Origin: Leifsonia sp. Root4
GTDB taxonomy: Bacteria > Actinomycetota > Actinomycetes > Actinomycetales > Microbacteriaceae
DNA length: 64,000 nucleotides
Assembly: GCF_001425085.1 (NCBI RefSeq)
Contig: NZ_LMDN01000002.1
Span: 645,796-709,795, forward strand
Direction: 5' to 3'
Part shown: positions 48,411 through 57,684 of the stretch, in pieces
Position numbering within the stretch: the first letter of the stretch is position 1
Layout of the letters: each line of letters opens with the position of its first letter
The notes under the pieces: generated by a model
The model's database searches: none
Told to the model about the DNA's origin: nothing
Seen by the model: only the letters and a program-made list of their open reading frames with translations
Made by a program: the position numbers and the translations under genes

Positions 48411-48446
48411 TCAGCGACAACAACAACAGGACTTCACAGTGGACAC
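48411..48446 (-). CDS. Poly-cysteine leader peptide of the transsulfuration operon
   Basis: Eleven codons from a GTG give MSTVKSCCCCR followed by TGA. All four cysteines use TGT, the rarer codon in this GC-rich genome. The GTG lies 6 nt after a TACAGT -10 element, so the message appears leaderless. The cbs start is 158 nt downstream. Leaderless poly-cysteine short ORFs are known in mycobacteria as cysteine-responsive attenuators; here ribosome stalling on the Cys codons when charged tRNA-Cys is scarce would derepress the cysteine-forming genes (inference). Confidence 0.75.
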   Translation of the reverse strand: MSTVKSCCCCR

Positions 48447-48452
48447 GCTCTC

Positions 48453-48481
48453 ACTGTAGCCACGAGCACCGGCCGTGTCAC
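48453..48481 (-). promoter_or_regulatory. Promoter of the Cys-leader/cbs operon
   Basis: On the minus strand GTGACA (48476..48481) is followed by a 17-bp spacer and TACAGT (48453..48458). The predicted transcript start coincides with the leader-peptide GTG. The remaining part of the 435-bp divergent region up to 48687 has no recognisable gene. Confidence 0.65.
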
Positions 48482-48687
48482 GTTCACGACCTCAATCGGC
48501 AGAAGCGATGGCGCGCGGACGGCGCCAAAAACGGGTGGGAACAGGTGGCGGGTGGCCCGCGGCACCCGGCGCATGTTCAGCGCCTCCCCAGCGAATGCCG
48601 ATACATTCGTATTCATTCGGTGTCTGCACTGCGCACCGGACGAACCGCTTTTGCACCCACCCACGCTCAGCATTCGAGAGGCCGAGA

Positions 48688-49386
48688 ATGTCTTCTTCCC
48701 CGACCCCGCCCGTTCCCCCTGCCGCCAAGGCGCAGGCGAAGGCGCTCACCGTCAAGGAACAGCGCGCCGAGGCTCGCGCGAAGAAGCTCGAGGAGTACAA
48801 GAAGCGCGAGGCCAGGGCCCGCCGCAACCGCCTGATCGGCATCTGGTCGGCCGTGGCCGGCACCGTCGTGATCGTTGCCCTGGTCGTCTCAGCGATCGTG
48901 CTCACCCCACAGCGTGCGAGCTACACCGCCGGCAGCGATGGCGCGAAGATCTCCGGTGTCGAGACGTTCAAGAATGGCGCAGGCCACGTCGAGGGCACCG
49001 TCGACTACCCGCAGAACCCGCCGGCCGGTGGCGAGCACAACCAGATGTGGCTCAACTGCGGCGTCTACGACCAGCCGGTTCCGAACGAGAACGCCGTGCA
49101 CTCGATGGAGCACGGCGCCGTCTGGGTCACCTACGACCCGAAGCTCTCCGATGACGACCTCGCTGCGCTCAAGCTGAAGCTGCCCAGCAGCTACATCGTG
49201 CTCTCCCCCAAGGAAGACCTGCCCTCGACCATCGTGCTCAGCGCGTGGAACGCGCAGCTCCAGGTCGACTCCGTCGACGACGAGCGCGTCGGCGAGTTCC
49301 TCGAGGAGTTCTGGAAGAGCCAGTTCGTTCCCGAGCCCGGCGCCCTGTGCTCCGGCGCGCTGGACGCACCCGGCAAGGTCTCCTAG
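48688..49386 (+). CDS. DUF3105 domain membrane-anchored protein
   Basis: 232 residues from the ATG preceded by GAGAGG. A lysine/alanine-rich, probably coiled N-terminal segment (about 12-50) leads to one transmembrane helix (IGIWSAVAGTVVIVALVVSAIVL). The outer domain shows the DUF3105 features HVEGTVDYPQNPPAGGEHNQMWLNCGVYDQP and HSMEHGAVWVTYDP, with several histidines and cysteines that could bind metal. It is 11 bp upstream of a DUF305 gene, a pairing seen in many actinobacteria. Function unknown, possibly metal handling outside the membrane. Confidence 0.87.
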   Translation: MSSSPTPPVPPAAKAQAKALTVKEQRAEARAKKLEEYKKREARARRNRLIGIWSAVAGTVVIVALVVSAIVLTPQRASYTAGSDGAKISGVETFKNGAGHVEGTVDYPQNPPAGGEHNQMWLNCGVYDQPVPNENAVHSMEHGAVWVTYDPKLSDDDLAALKLKLPSSYIVLSPKEDLPSTIVLSAWNAQLQVDSVDDERVGEFLEEFWKSQFVPEPGALCSGALDAPGKVS

Positions 49387-49397
49387 AGGCGACATCC

Positions 49398-50129
49398 GTG
49401 ACAGACACGATCGAGCACACGAGCGGCGCCGTCGAGGCCGTTGACGGCACCGAGGGTACGGGGCCAGGGCGCCGCATGGGCGGGCGCGTGTTCGTGGCGA
49501 TCATCGCCGTGCTCGCACTCGTCGTCGTCGCGCTCGTCTCCTTCTCGATCGGTCGTCTCAGCACGATCGGCGCGACGCCGGGCGACACCAGCGCGGAGGC
49601 AGGCTTCGCCCGCGACATGCAGGCGCACCACGTGCAGGGCGTCGAGATGGCGATGATCATCCGCGACCTCACCGATGACCCTGAGACGCGTCTGCTCGCC
49701 TACGACATCGCGACAACGCAGGGCCAGCAGTCCGGCCAGCTCTACGGGTGGCTCAGCGAGTGGGGCCTCGGCCAGTTCGGCCCCGAGCCGTCGATGACGT
49801 GGATGACGCGTCCGGCGCTGAACGGCGAGGGCGGTCACGCCCACGCCGCCTCGACGGATGCCGCGAGCACCGACCACGTGCCCGGCGGCCCCATGCCCGG
49901 CATGGCCACGGCCGAGCAGCTCGCCGAGCTGAAGGCCGCAAGCGGCGTCGAGGCCGAGCGCATCTTCCTCACCTTGATGATCGCCCACCACAAGGGCGCG
50001 CTCGAGATGGCGGATTCGGTGCTGGAGCGCAGCACCAACTCGGTGATCGTGCCGTTCGCGAACTCGGTGCTCGCCAGCCAGGCCTCCGAGATCGAGCTGA
50101 TGGAGAGCATGCTGGCCGAGCGCCAGTAG
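49398..50129 (+). CDS. DUF305 family membrane-anchored protein
   Basis: 243 residues from a GTG with a GAGG ribosome site. One N-terminal membrane helix (RVFVAIIAVLALVVVALVSFSIG), then two halves each carrying the DUF305 motif: FARDMQAHHVQGVEMAMI and LTLMIAHHKGALEMADSVL. These ferritin-like helices with HH pairs suggest metal or copper binding. A His/Met-rich linker (GHAHAAS, GGPMPGMA) supports that. Partner of the DUF3105 protein. Confidence 0.88.
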   Translation: MTDTIEHTSGAVEAVDGTEGTGPGRRMGGRVFVAIIAVLALVVVALVSFSIGRLSTIGATPGDTSAEAGFARDMQAHHVQGVEMAMIIRDLTDDPETRLLAYDIATTQGQQSGQLYGWLSEWGLGQFGPEPSMTWMTRPALNGEGGHAHAASTDAASTDHVPGGPMPGMATAEQLAELKAASGVEAERIFLTLMIAHHKGALEMADSVLERSTNSVIVPFANSVLASQASEIELMESMLAERQ

Positions 50130-50225
50130 CTCCAGCGCCGCCCGGTCCGGCGGCCCGCACTGGCGGCCCGCTGTGGCGGCTGCCCCTGCCGTCATCCGCC
50201 AGCACGGCAACCGCCCGCGTACCGT

Positions 50226-50303
50226 GCGCCGGAGATTCGGTCGACATGCCGGCAGGGGCGACCGCCCCGTCGGTGTGTCGACCGGATCTCCTCCGGAACG
50301 CAC
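50226..50303. repeat. Second repeat family, copy B
   Basis: gccggagattcggtcgac, GC-rich centre, gtgtgtcgaccgg and cctccggaacgcac. The flanks are complementary, allowing a long imperfect hairpin. It matches copy A at 45511..45589 in order and spacing. No gene in the 190-bp gap 50130..50319. Confidence 0.55.
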
Positions 50304-50319
50304 GCCGACTCCACCCCGG

Positions 50320-52299
50320 CTACTCCGGGAGTTCGCCCACCGGCAGCTCCAGCCCGACCGCGGCCAGCGCGCTCTGCTCGGCGAACAGCCGCGCGTAGCT
50401 GCCGCCCGCCGCCAACAGCTCGACGTGGGTGCCGCGCTCGACCAGGCGACCGGCCTCGACCACGAAGATGACGTCGGCATTCACCACGGTCGAGAGCCGG
50501 TGCGCGATGGCGATCGTCGTGCGCCCGCGGGCGGCGTCGTCGAGCGCCGACTGCACGATGCGCTCCGAGATCACGTCGAGCGCGCTCGTCGCCTCGTCGA
50601 GCACGAGCACAGCAGGGTCCTTCAGCAGCACTCGCGCGATGGCGATGCGCTGCTTCTCGCCGCCGGACAGTCGGTAGCCGCGCTCCCCCACGACGGTCGC
50701 ATACCCGTCGGGGAATGAATCGATCGTGGCGTGGATGTTCGCGGCGCGGGCCGCCCGTTCCAGCTCGGCGTCCGTGGCATCCGGCTTCGCGTAGCGCAGG
50801 TTCTCGGCGATGGTCGCGTGGAAGAGGTAGGTCTCCTGGCTGACGATGCCGATGTTGGAGACGAGCGAGCGTTGGGTGAGCCCACGCACGTCGACGCCGG
50901 CGAACTTCACAGCACCGCTCGTGGCCTCATAGAGTCGCGGTACGAGGTAGGAGACAGTGGTCTTGCCTGCGCCGCTCGGGCCGACGAATGCCGCGTACTG
51001 GCCCGGTTCGACAACGAAGGAAACGTCGTTCAGCGTCGGGCGGGCGTCGGCGGCCTGGTCGGGGTAGAGGAAGCTGACGTGCTCGAACTCGACGCGGCCG
51101 AGCTCGGCCGCGTCGGGGCCGGTGACGCCGTTGTCGGCTGCGGATGCCGGCAGCTCGACGGCATCCGGAGCATCGACGATCGCCGGCTTCAGGTCGAGGT
51201 ACTCGAAGATGCGGGCGAACAGCGCCGAGGAGGTCTGCAGGTCGAGTGCGACGCGCATGAGCCCCATCAGCGGGAACATCAGGCGGGCCTGCACGGTGGT
51301 GAACGCGACGATGGTTCCGGCCGTGACGTCGGGTGCGCCACCGGCCACGAGGTAGCCGGCCGCCAAATATACGATCGCGGGAATACTCGAGAGGAAGATG
51401 TTGACCAGGGCGAAGAACCACTGCCCGCTCATCTGCTGGCGCACCTGCAACGACACCTGGTTCGCGTTCTCGTCGGCGTAGCGGGCGATCTCGGTGCCCT
51501 GCCGGGTGAAGCTCTTGGAGAGCAGGATGCCGCTGACCGAGAGCGTCTCCTGGGTGATCGCCGTCATCTCCGAGAGCGACTCCTGCGTCTTCGCGGCGAT
51601 GCGTGCCCGCACCTGACCGACCCGGCGCTGGGCGATCACCATGATCGGCATGAGCACAACAGCGATCAGCGTGAGTTGCCAGTTGAGGATCAGCATCGCC
51701 ACGAAGGCGGCGATCACCGTGACCGTGTTGCCGAGCACGCTGGAGATCGTGTTGGTGAGCACGCTGGCCACGCCGCCGACATCGTTCTGCAGGCGCGACT
51801 GGATGACGCCGGTCTTCGTGCGGGTGAAGAAGCTCAGCTCCATCGCCTGCAGGTGGGTGAACAGCCGCACCCGCAGCGAGCCCATCACGGAGTTGCCGAC
51901 GGTCGCGGTGAGCCAGGTCTGCCACACGCCGAGAAGGGCGCCGACGACGAAGATGAGGACCATCGCCGCGACGAGCCAGCCGAGCAGCGGGAGGTCTGGT
52001 TCGCCGCTGGGCGGGAACAGCGCGTGGTCGAAGACACGCTGCGTGATGAGCGGAGGAATCACGCTCAGCCCCGCACCGATCAGCACGAGCACCACGGTGA
52101 TGATGAGTTCCGTCTTGTACGGAGCGAACAGCGCCGCGATGCGCGAGAGCAGGTGTGGGATGCGCGGGGCCTCCGCGTTGATCGCGCGCTGCGCCTGCTC
52201 GTCGGCCGCGCTCACCCGACCACCGCGGCCACCGCCGCCGCCCCCGCCGCCGTTGCGAACGCCTCCGCCGCCCGCGCCACCGCCGTGTGCTCCGCTCAT
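50320..52299 (-). CDS. ABC-type multidrug/lipid exporter (half transporter)
   Basis: 659 residues from an ATG with AAGGAG 6 nt upstream. The first ~30 residues are almost all Gly/Arg. Six membrane helices (from LFAPYKTELIITVVLVLIGAG onward) are followed by an ATPase domain with GPSGAGKTT, LSGGEKQRIAIARVL and VLVLDEATSALD. This is the MsbA/LmrA-like architecture, working as a dimer in the cytoplasmic membrane. Substrate unknown; no linked regulator. Confidence 0.92.
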   Translation of the reverse strand: MSGAHGGGAGGGGVRNGGGGGGGGRGGRVSAADEQAQRAINAEAPRIPHLLSRIAALFAPYKTELIITVVLVLIGAGLSVIPPLITQRVFDHALFPPSGEPDLPLLGWLVAAMVLIFVVGALLGVWQTWLTATVGNSVMGSLRVRLFTHLQAMELSFFTRTKTGVIQSRLQNDVGGVASVLTNTISSVLGNTVTVIAAFVAMLILNWQLTLIAVVLMPIMVIAQRRVGQVRARIAAKTQESLSEMTAITQETLSVSGILLSKSFTRQGTEIARYADENANQVSLQVRQQMSGQWFFALVNIFLSSIPAIVYLAAGYLVAGGAPDVTAGTIVAFTTVQARLMFPLMGLMRVALDLQTSSALFARIFEYLDLKPAIVDAPDAVELPASAADNGVTGPDAAELGRVEFEHVSFLYPDQAADARPTLNDVSFVVEPGQYAAFVGPSGAGKTTVSYLVPRLYEATSGAVKFAGVDVRGLTQRSLVSNIGIVSQETYLFHATIAENLRYAKPDATDAELERAARAANIHATIDSFPDGYATVVGERGYRLSGGEKQRIAIARVLLKDPAVLVLDEATSALDVISERIVQSALDDAARGRTTIAIAHRLSTVVNADVIFVVEAGRLVERGTHVELLAAGGSYARLFAEQSALAAVGLELPVGELPE

Positions 52300-52393
52300 G
52301 TGCGCTCCTTCCGGTCCCTCCTCACCCTACGGCCACCGGATGCCGGGTCGGCGGTTTCGCGCAGACGCTCAGGGCTTCGCGTGCATCGCTGCT

Positions 52394-52787
52394 CCTTCGT
52401 CGCTGCGCCGCTCGCTCAAGCCAGCGTGCATCTGCAGCCCGGCGAGAGAATGCACGATGACTCGATGGAGGCACATCCCCACGCTGGCTCGAGGGAGCAG
52501 CCGAGGAACGAGGCCGCCCCCGAAGCCCTGACACACGCCATGACTTCGCGCAGAAGCTCAGGACCTCGCGCCGACGACTGCGACGCTACCCCTTCGTCGC
52601 TGCGCCGCTCGCTCGAGCCAGCGTGCATCTGCAGCCCGGCGCGAGAACGCACGATGACTCGACGGAGGCACATCCCCACGCTGGCTCGAGGGAGCAGCCG
52701 AGGAACGAGGCCGCTCCCGAAGCCCTGACACACGCCATGACTTCGGGCACACGCTCAGGACTTCGCGCCGACGACTGCGACGCTAGC
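52394..52787. repeat. Tandem 197-bp duplication downstream of aglG
   Basis: Two nearly identical units start at 52394 and 52591 (ccttcgtcgctgcgccgctcgct), and the beginning of a third falls at 52788 inside the end of the aglG-like gene. Each unit has a 14-bp inverted repeat (ctcgagccagcgtg / cacgctggctcgag). The 483-bp gap 52300..52782 contains only this material; short open frames across it are not credible genes. Confidence 0.85.
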
Positions 52788-53775
52788 CCTTCGACGAACC
52801 CGCGAGCAGACCCCGCACGAAGTAGCGTTGCAGCCCGAGGAAGACGAGCAGCGGAATCACCATCGACACGAAGGCGGCCGCTGTCAGGCGTTGCCATTCC
52901 TGACCGCGCGAACCCGTCATCTCGGCGAGGCGTTGCGTGAGCGGCGCGACATCCGGAGTGCCGCCGGAGAAGATCAGGGCGACGAGAAGGTCGTTCCACA
53001 CCCAGATGAACTGGAAGATCGCGACCGAGGCGATGGCCGGAAGGGCCAACGGGATGGCGATCCGGAAGAAGATCTGCCCGTGGCTGGCACCATCGACACG
53101 GGCGGCCTCGATCAGCTCACCCGGGATCTCGCTCATGAAGTTGTGTAGCAGGAAGATCGCCAACGGCAGGGCGAAGATCGTGTGCGCTATCCACACCGGC
53201 GCGTACGTCTCGGCCGGGATGATCGGCACGAGATCGTGCAACTGTTCCTGTGCCGGCAGCAGGAACGCGGAGAACATCTGCAGCAGCGGGATGAGCGCCA
53301 TCTGCAGCGGGACAACCTGCAGCGCGAAGATCAGCACGAACAGCGCGCCACTCCACTTGAACCTCATCCAGGCGAACGCATAGGCGGCCATGGTCGCGAG
53401 CACGAGCGGGAAGATCGTCGCCGGGATGGTGATCGCCAGCGAGTTCACGAAGTACTGGCCGAGCTGCGGTGCCGATGCGGAGGAAGAGAACAGCACCTCC
53501 TTGTAGTTGTCGAGCGTGAACCCGGGATTCTGCAGGATCGTCCACCAACCGGTGGTCTTGATCTCCTCCTCGGGCCGGAACGAGGAGATGAACAGGCCGA
53601 ACGTCGGGATCGTCCAGACCACGGCAATGATCAGCGCGATCACCGTCGCCGTGCGCGAGGTGAGCCGGCGCTTGACCCGCTTCGTCTTCGAGTCGGATGC
53701 CGCCAACTCGTAGCCGGTGTTGCGCGAGCGCTTCTCCGCACCGGGAACCGGCAGGTCAACAATGTTGTCGCTCAT
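52783..53775 (-). CDS. aglG: Alpha-glucoside ABC transporter permease (AglG-like)
   Basis: 330 residues, six membrane helices. The binding-protein-dependent permease loop reads EIPGELIEAARVDGASHGQIFFRIAIPLALPAI, and QRLAEMTGSRGQEWQRLTAAAF is characteristic of AglG. It imports alpha-glucosides (trehalose, maltose, sucrose) with AglF and AglE; the ATPase is absent and may be a shared MsiK-type protein. It overlaps aglF by ATGA. Its last codons lie in the start of a 197-bp repeat unit. Confidence 0.87.
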   Translation of the reverse strand: MSDNIVDLPVPGAEKRSRNTGYELAASDSKTKRVKRRLTSRTATVIALIIAVVWTIPTFGLFISSFRPEEEIKTTGWWTILQNPGFTLDNYKEVLFSSSASAPQLGQYFVNSLAITIPATIFPLVLATMAAYAFAWMRFKWSGALFVLIFALQVVPLQMALIPLLQMFSAFLLPAQEQLHDLVPIIPAETYAPVWIAHTIFALPLAIFLLHNFMSEIPGELIEAARVDGASHGQIFFRIAIPLALPAIASVAIFQFIWVWNDLLVALIFSGGTPDVAPLTQRLAEMTGSRGQEWQRLTAAAFVSMVIPLLVFLGLQRYFVRGLLAGSSKG

Positions 53776-54743
53776 CGGATCTCCCTCTGCTGGCGCAGCA
53801 CGCGCACGTTGTAGATGACGATCGGCAGCACCATGACGAACAGCACGACGGCCAGCGCAGCGCCGCGCCCGGCCTCGCCGGCGCGGAACGCCTGCGTGTA
53901 CATCTCGTTGGCCACAACGCTCGTCTCGAAGTTGCCGGCGGTCATCGTGCGGACGATGTCGAACACTTTGAGCGTCGCGATCGAGATGGTCGTCACGACC
54001 ACGACGAGGGCTCCGCGGATGCCAGGCAGGACGACGTTCCGGAAGCGCTGCCAGCCATTGGTGCCGTCGAGTTCAGCGGCCTCCAGTTGCTCGGTCGGCA
54101 CGCCCTTGATCGAGGCGGAGAGCACGACCATGGCGAAGCCGGTCTGGATCCAGACCATCACGATGATCAGGAAGAAGGTGTTCCATGGCGACTCCTGCAG
54201 CCAGCGCACCGGCTCGCCGCCGAGCCAGACGACGATCTGGTTGAGCAGTCCGATCTGCTCGATGCCGGGCCCCCGGTACTCGTAGACGAAGCGCCAGATG
54301 ATGCCGGCGCCGACGAAGGAGATCGCGATCGGCATGAAGACGAGGGCCTTGTAGACCCTCTCGCCGCGGGACCTGTCGATGAAGACGGCGTACGCCAAGC
54401 CGACGACCGTGGCGATGAGCGGAACGAGGATCACCCAGATGATCGTGTTGCGCAGTGAGATGAGACCAGCCGGTTGAGTGAAGGCCCAGACGAAGTTGTC
54501 GAGACCGACGATGTCGCCGGCACCGTTGGCGAAGGAGAGCAACGTCGTGCGCACGGCGGGGTAGATCAGACCGGCCGCAAGCAGCAGCACGGCCGGTGCG
54601 AGGAACAGCGTCAGTTGCCAGAGATCGCGCCCGCGCTTGGGCGCCTTGTCGATGAGGAAGAGAATCAACCCGACCGCGGCCGCGAAGAATGCGAGCGCGA
54701 GCACCACCTGGGTGATCTTGCCGATGAGGTCAGCCGTCGTCAT
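53772..54743 (-). CDS. aglF: Alpha-glucoside ABC transporter permease (AglF-like)
   Basis: 323 residues, MalF-type with about seven helices. Signature loop: VPTEQLEAAELDGTNGWQRFRNVVLPGIRGAL. The opening helices (ITQVVLALAFFAAAVGLILFLI and LFLAPAVLLLAAGLIYPAVRTTLLSF) and overall order match AglF. ATGA overlap with the AglG-like gene and a 91-bp gap from the binding-protein gene. Confidence 0.87.
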   Translation of the reverse strand: MTTADLIGKITQVVLALAFFAAAVGLILFLIDKAPKRGRDLWQLTLFLAPAVLLLAAGLIYPAVRTTLLSFANGAGDIVGLDNFVWAFTQPAGLISLRNTIIWVILVPLIATVVGLAYAVFIDRSRGERVYKALVFMPIAISFVGAGIIWRFVYEYRGPGIEQIGLLNQIVVWLGGEPVRWLQESPWNTFFLIIVMVWIQTGFAMVVLSASIKGVPTEQLEAAELDGTNGWQRFRNVVLPGIRGALVVVVTTISIATLKVFDIVRTMTAGNFETSVVANEMYTQAFRAGEAGRGAALAVVLFVMVLPIVIYNVRVLRQQREIR

Positions 54744-54834
54744 GTGCGACTACCTTTCTGCCCGCGGTGCCGGGCTGCGGAGTTGGAACAGGGCCGCCGG
54801 ACGTTCCCGCCGGCGGCCCCGCAACTGGCTGCTG

Positions 54835-56178
54835 TTAACTGGCGGGCCAGCTGGACTCAATCGTGTCGACGGTGGTCTGCGTGTCCTGCCCACCGATCCA
54901 CGCGACGATCCCCTTCCAGAAGGAGTCCGACCCGACCGCGCCCGGCATCAGGTCGCTGGCGTCGAAGCGGAACGTGGTGTTCTCATCCTGCAGGATCTCG
55001 ATCGCCGAGGCGAGCAGCGCGCTCGACGCGTTCGCCGGGTCGACACCGTTGTTCGCACTCAGGGTTCCACCGATCTTCACGCGGATGTTCGCCCATTCGG
55101 CGCTGGAGAGGAAGTCCTGCACCGCCTGAACCTCCGGAGCGTCGCGGAACGCACCGACGATCTCACCGGCGCCGGTCACGGCGTTCGCGTCGGCCTCGGT
55201 GCCCGGGAGGATGAAGCCCCAGACGTCTCCGTCTTCTGCAACGGTCGTGCCCTCAGGCCAGAGACCCTCGTAGAACGTCGCCTGGTGGTGCATGGCACAG
55301 GTGCCATCGGTCACCGGCCAGCCGGCCTCCTGGAAGATCACGTCGTTGATCGAGCGCACATCTCCGAGTCCGCCGTTGACGTACTCCGGGTTCTTCAAGA
55401 TGTCGCCGACGGCATCCCATGCCTCAACAATCTGAGGGTCATTGAACGGAATCTCGTGCTTGACCCACTGGTCGTAGACCTCTGGGCCGCTCTGGCGCAG
55501 CACGTAATCCTCAATCCAGTCGGTGCCGGGCCATCCTGTGGCTTCACCGGAGCTGAATCCAGCGCACCATGGCATCATCACGCCGCTCGCTGCGATGTCC
55601 GCCGTGAGCGTGTCGAGCTCGTCGAGGGTCGTCGGAACTTCCCATCCGTTCTCTTCCCACACGCTCGGGGAGTACCAGACGAAGCCCTTGACGCTGGCCA
55701 TCAGCGGTGCGCCGAGCAGCTCACCGTCGACGGTACCGAAGGCCTGCCAGTCCTCAGACCAGTACTCCTGGGCGTTGGACACCGTCTGCTCCGACGGTGG
55801 AATGAATGAGTCGGCGAAGGTTGCAAAGAGGCCGGGCTGCGGGAACATCGCCAGGTCGGGGGCGTTGTTGCCGTCGACGAGCACGCGCATCTGCGCCTCG
55901 AACTCCTGGGTGCCGGTGTAGGTCACCTCAATGCCGGTGCAGGAGGTGAAGTCGTTGAACGTCTCTTGCAGGCGCTCCGCCTCCACGTCGACGGGCGTGC
56001 CGAGGAAGCTGACCTCTGCCCCATCCTCGAATGTGCCGTAGGCCTCGTAGTCGCCGCAATCGGCGGCTTCGCCGCTGCTTTCCGGGGCTGCGTCGCCGGT
56101 ACATGCGGTGAGCGCGAGGGCAATGGTTGCTGCCGCGGCGAGCGGAATCGCCAATCGGCGGCGCCGTGTAAATCTCAT
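54835..56178 (-). CDS. aglE: Alpha-glucoside-binding lipoprotein (AglE-like)
   Basis: 447 residues from an ATG with GAGGAG upstream. Lipobox LALTAC near residue 22. Family-1 solute-binding fold: VSFLGTPVDVEAERLQETFNDF, APDLAMFPQPGLFATFAD, WYSPSVWEENGWEVPTTLDEL. Order aglE-aglF-aglG on one strand is the usual arrangement. No alpha-glucosidase or LacI gene is adjacent. The 246-bp gap upstream (56179..56424) has no recognised gene. Confidence 0.87.
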   Translation of the reverse strand: MRFTRRRRLAIPLAAAATIALALTACTGDAAPESSGEAADCGDYEAYGTFEDGAEVSFLGTPVDVEAERLQETFNDFTSCTGIEVTYTGTQEFEAQMRVLVDGNNAPDLAMFPQPGLFATFADSFIPPSEQTVSNAQEYWSEDWQAFGTVDGELLGAPLMASVKGFVWYSPSVWEENGWEVPTTLDELDTLTADIAASGVMMPWCAGFSSGEATGWPGTDWIEDYVLRQSGPEVYDQWVKHEIPFNDPQIVEAWDAVGDILKNPEYVNGGLGDVRSINDVIFQEAGWPVTDGTCAMHHQATFYEGLWPEGTTVAEDGDVWGFILPGTEADANAVTGAGEIVGAFRDAPEVQAVQDFLSSAEWANIRVKIGGTLSANNGVDPANASSALLASAIEILQDENTTFRFDASDLMPGAVGSDSFWKGIVAWIGGQDTQTTVDTIESSWPAS

Positions 56179-56424
56179 CTCTGACTCCTCGTTGAGTGTG
56201 TGACGCGGAACGTGTGATGGTGTCGCGGACGGCCAGTGACGAACCGTCTGCACTCGCCACGCTAGACATCGCCCGAGTGTTTCACAAGGGTTGAAAAGTC
56301 ACGATCTGGTAGTCAGAGAGCGCGATCATCCGCGCATTCAGTGGGCTTCTGCTGATGAGCGGATGCCGCTCATGCAGCCATGCGGCCGCTCCCGCACGGC
56401 TCCAACTCGGCTCCTGCACGGCTG

Positions 56425-57684
56425 CTACGACGCGTCGCCGACGCCGATCGCCTCCGCTTCGAGCAGGGTCTCCGCCGTGGCCGACCCGTGCTCGCCGTCG
56501 GCCGCGCGCAGCTGCTTCCGCCCAAGGACGACGATCGCGAGCGAGACCAGCACGGCGACGGCTCCGGCCACGAATGGGGCGGAGGGCGAGACCGCCTCGG
56601 CGAGCAGTGTGGCCACCGGCGGAGCGACGGCTCCGCCGAGGAAGCGCACACCCGAGTAGGCACTGGAGGCGACGGATCGGGGCAGGTCGGTCGCCTCCAT
56701 CACACATTCCGTGAGCACCGTATTGAGCACGCCGAGCAGCAGTCCACCCACGATCACCCCGGCGATCACGGCGGGAAGCGAGTCGATGAAGAGCGCCAGT
56801 GCCAGCATGTCGAGCGCGAGCAACGGCATGACCAGCCAGAGCACGCGGGTGCGCGGCATCCGTCTGGTGAGGAGCGGCGCGACCCACACCGAGGTCACGG
56901 CAACGGCGACGCCCCAGCCGAAGAAGACCAGGCCGAGGCCGATCGCGTCGCCCACGCCGAGCGGCACGAGGGCGAAGGGTGTGTAGGCGAGCAGCACGAA
57001 GAAGCCGAAGTTGTAGAAGACGGCAGCCGCGGCGAGGAGGCCGAGGGCGGGGCGGGCCAGCGCGCGGAACGGGGCGGAGAGCCGCGTCGGGGTCGGCTTC
57101 GCCCCGTCGGAGCTCGGGCGCAACAGGGTCAGGATCGCGATGAAGCCGACCGCCATGAGCGCGGCGGTGCCGAAGAACGGGCCCCGCCAGCTGAGGCTGC
57201 CGAGCAGCCCACCGAGCAGCGGACCGATCGCGAGGCCGAGCCCGAGGGCGGCCTCGTACAGGATGATCGCGGATGACGTGCCGCCGCTGGCCGCGCCGAC
57301 GATCGTGGCAAGGGCCGTCGAGATGAAGAGCGCGTTGCCGAGGCCCCAGCCGGCGCGGAAACCGATGACTGACTCGATGTCCCCGGCGAGGCCGGCCGCC
57401 AGCGCGAACACGACGATCAGCGCAAGCCCGGCGAGCAGGGTGCGCTTGGCGCCGATGCGGCTGGAGATCCAGCTCGTGAAGAACATCGCGATGCCGGTGA
57501 TCACCAGATAACTGGTGAACAGCATGACCGTCTCGGTCGGCGTCGCGTGGAGCTCGCCGGCGATGGCCGGCAGGATCGGATCGACGAGACCAATGCCCAT
57601 GAATGCGACGACGCAGGCGAAGGCGACCGCCCACACCGCCTTGGGCTGGCGCAGGATGCTGCCGGTTTCGGTTGTGGTGCTCAT
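56425..57684 (-). CDS. MFS drug transporter
   Basis: 419 residues, 12 helices. FMGIGLVDPILPAIAGELHATPTETVMLFTSYLVITGIAMF and SRIGAKRTLLAGLALIVVFAL (loop 2-3 motif), plus LGLAIGPLLGGLLG (motif C). These mark the DHA1 drug:proton antiporter group. Its ATG overlaps the stop of the MarR gene (ATGA), so the repressor and pump are one operon. Confidence 0.9.
   Translation of the reverse strand: MSTTTETGSILRQPKAVWAVAFACVVAFMGIGLVDPILPAIAGELHATPTETVMLFTSYLVITGIAMFFTSWISSRIGAKRTLLAGLALIVVFALAAGLAGDIESVIGFRAGWGLGNALFISTALATIVGAASGGTSSAIILYEAALGLGLAIGPLLGGLLGSLSWRGPFFGTAALMAVGFIAILTLLRPSSDGAKPTPTRLSAPFRALARPALGLLAAAAVFYNFGFFVLLAYTPFALVPLGVGDAIGLGLVFFGWGVAVAVTSVWVAPLLTRRMPRTRVLWLVMPLLALDMLALALFIDSLPAVIAGVIVGGLLLGVLNTVLTECVMEATDLPRSVASSAYSGVRFLGGAVAPPVATLLAEAVSPSAPFVAGAVAVLVSLAIVVLGRKQLRAADGEHGSATAETLLEAEAIGVGDAS

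Noticed and set aside
52322-52999. Short frames across the 197-bp tandem repeat
   Set aside because: Frames exist only because the repeat lacks stops; no coding features.
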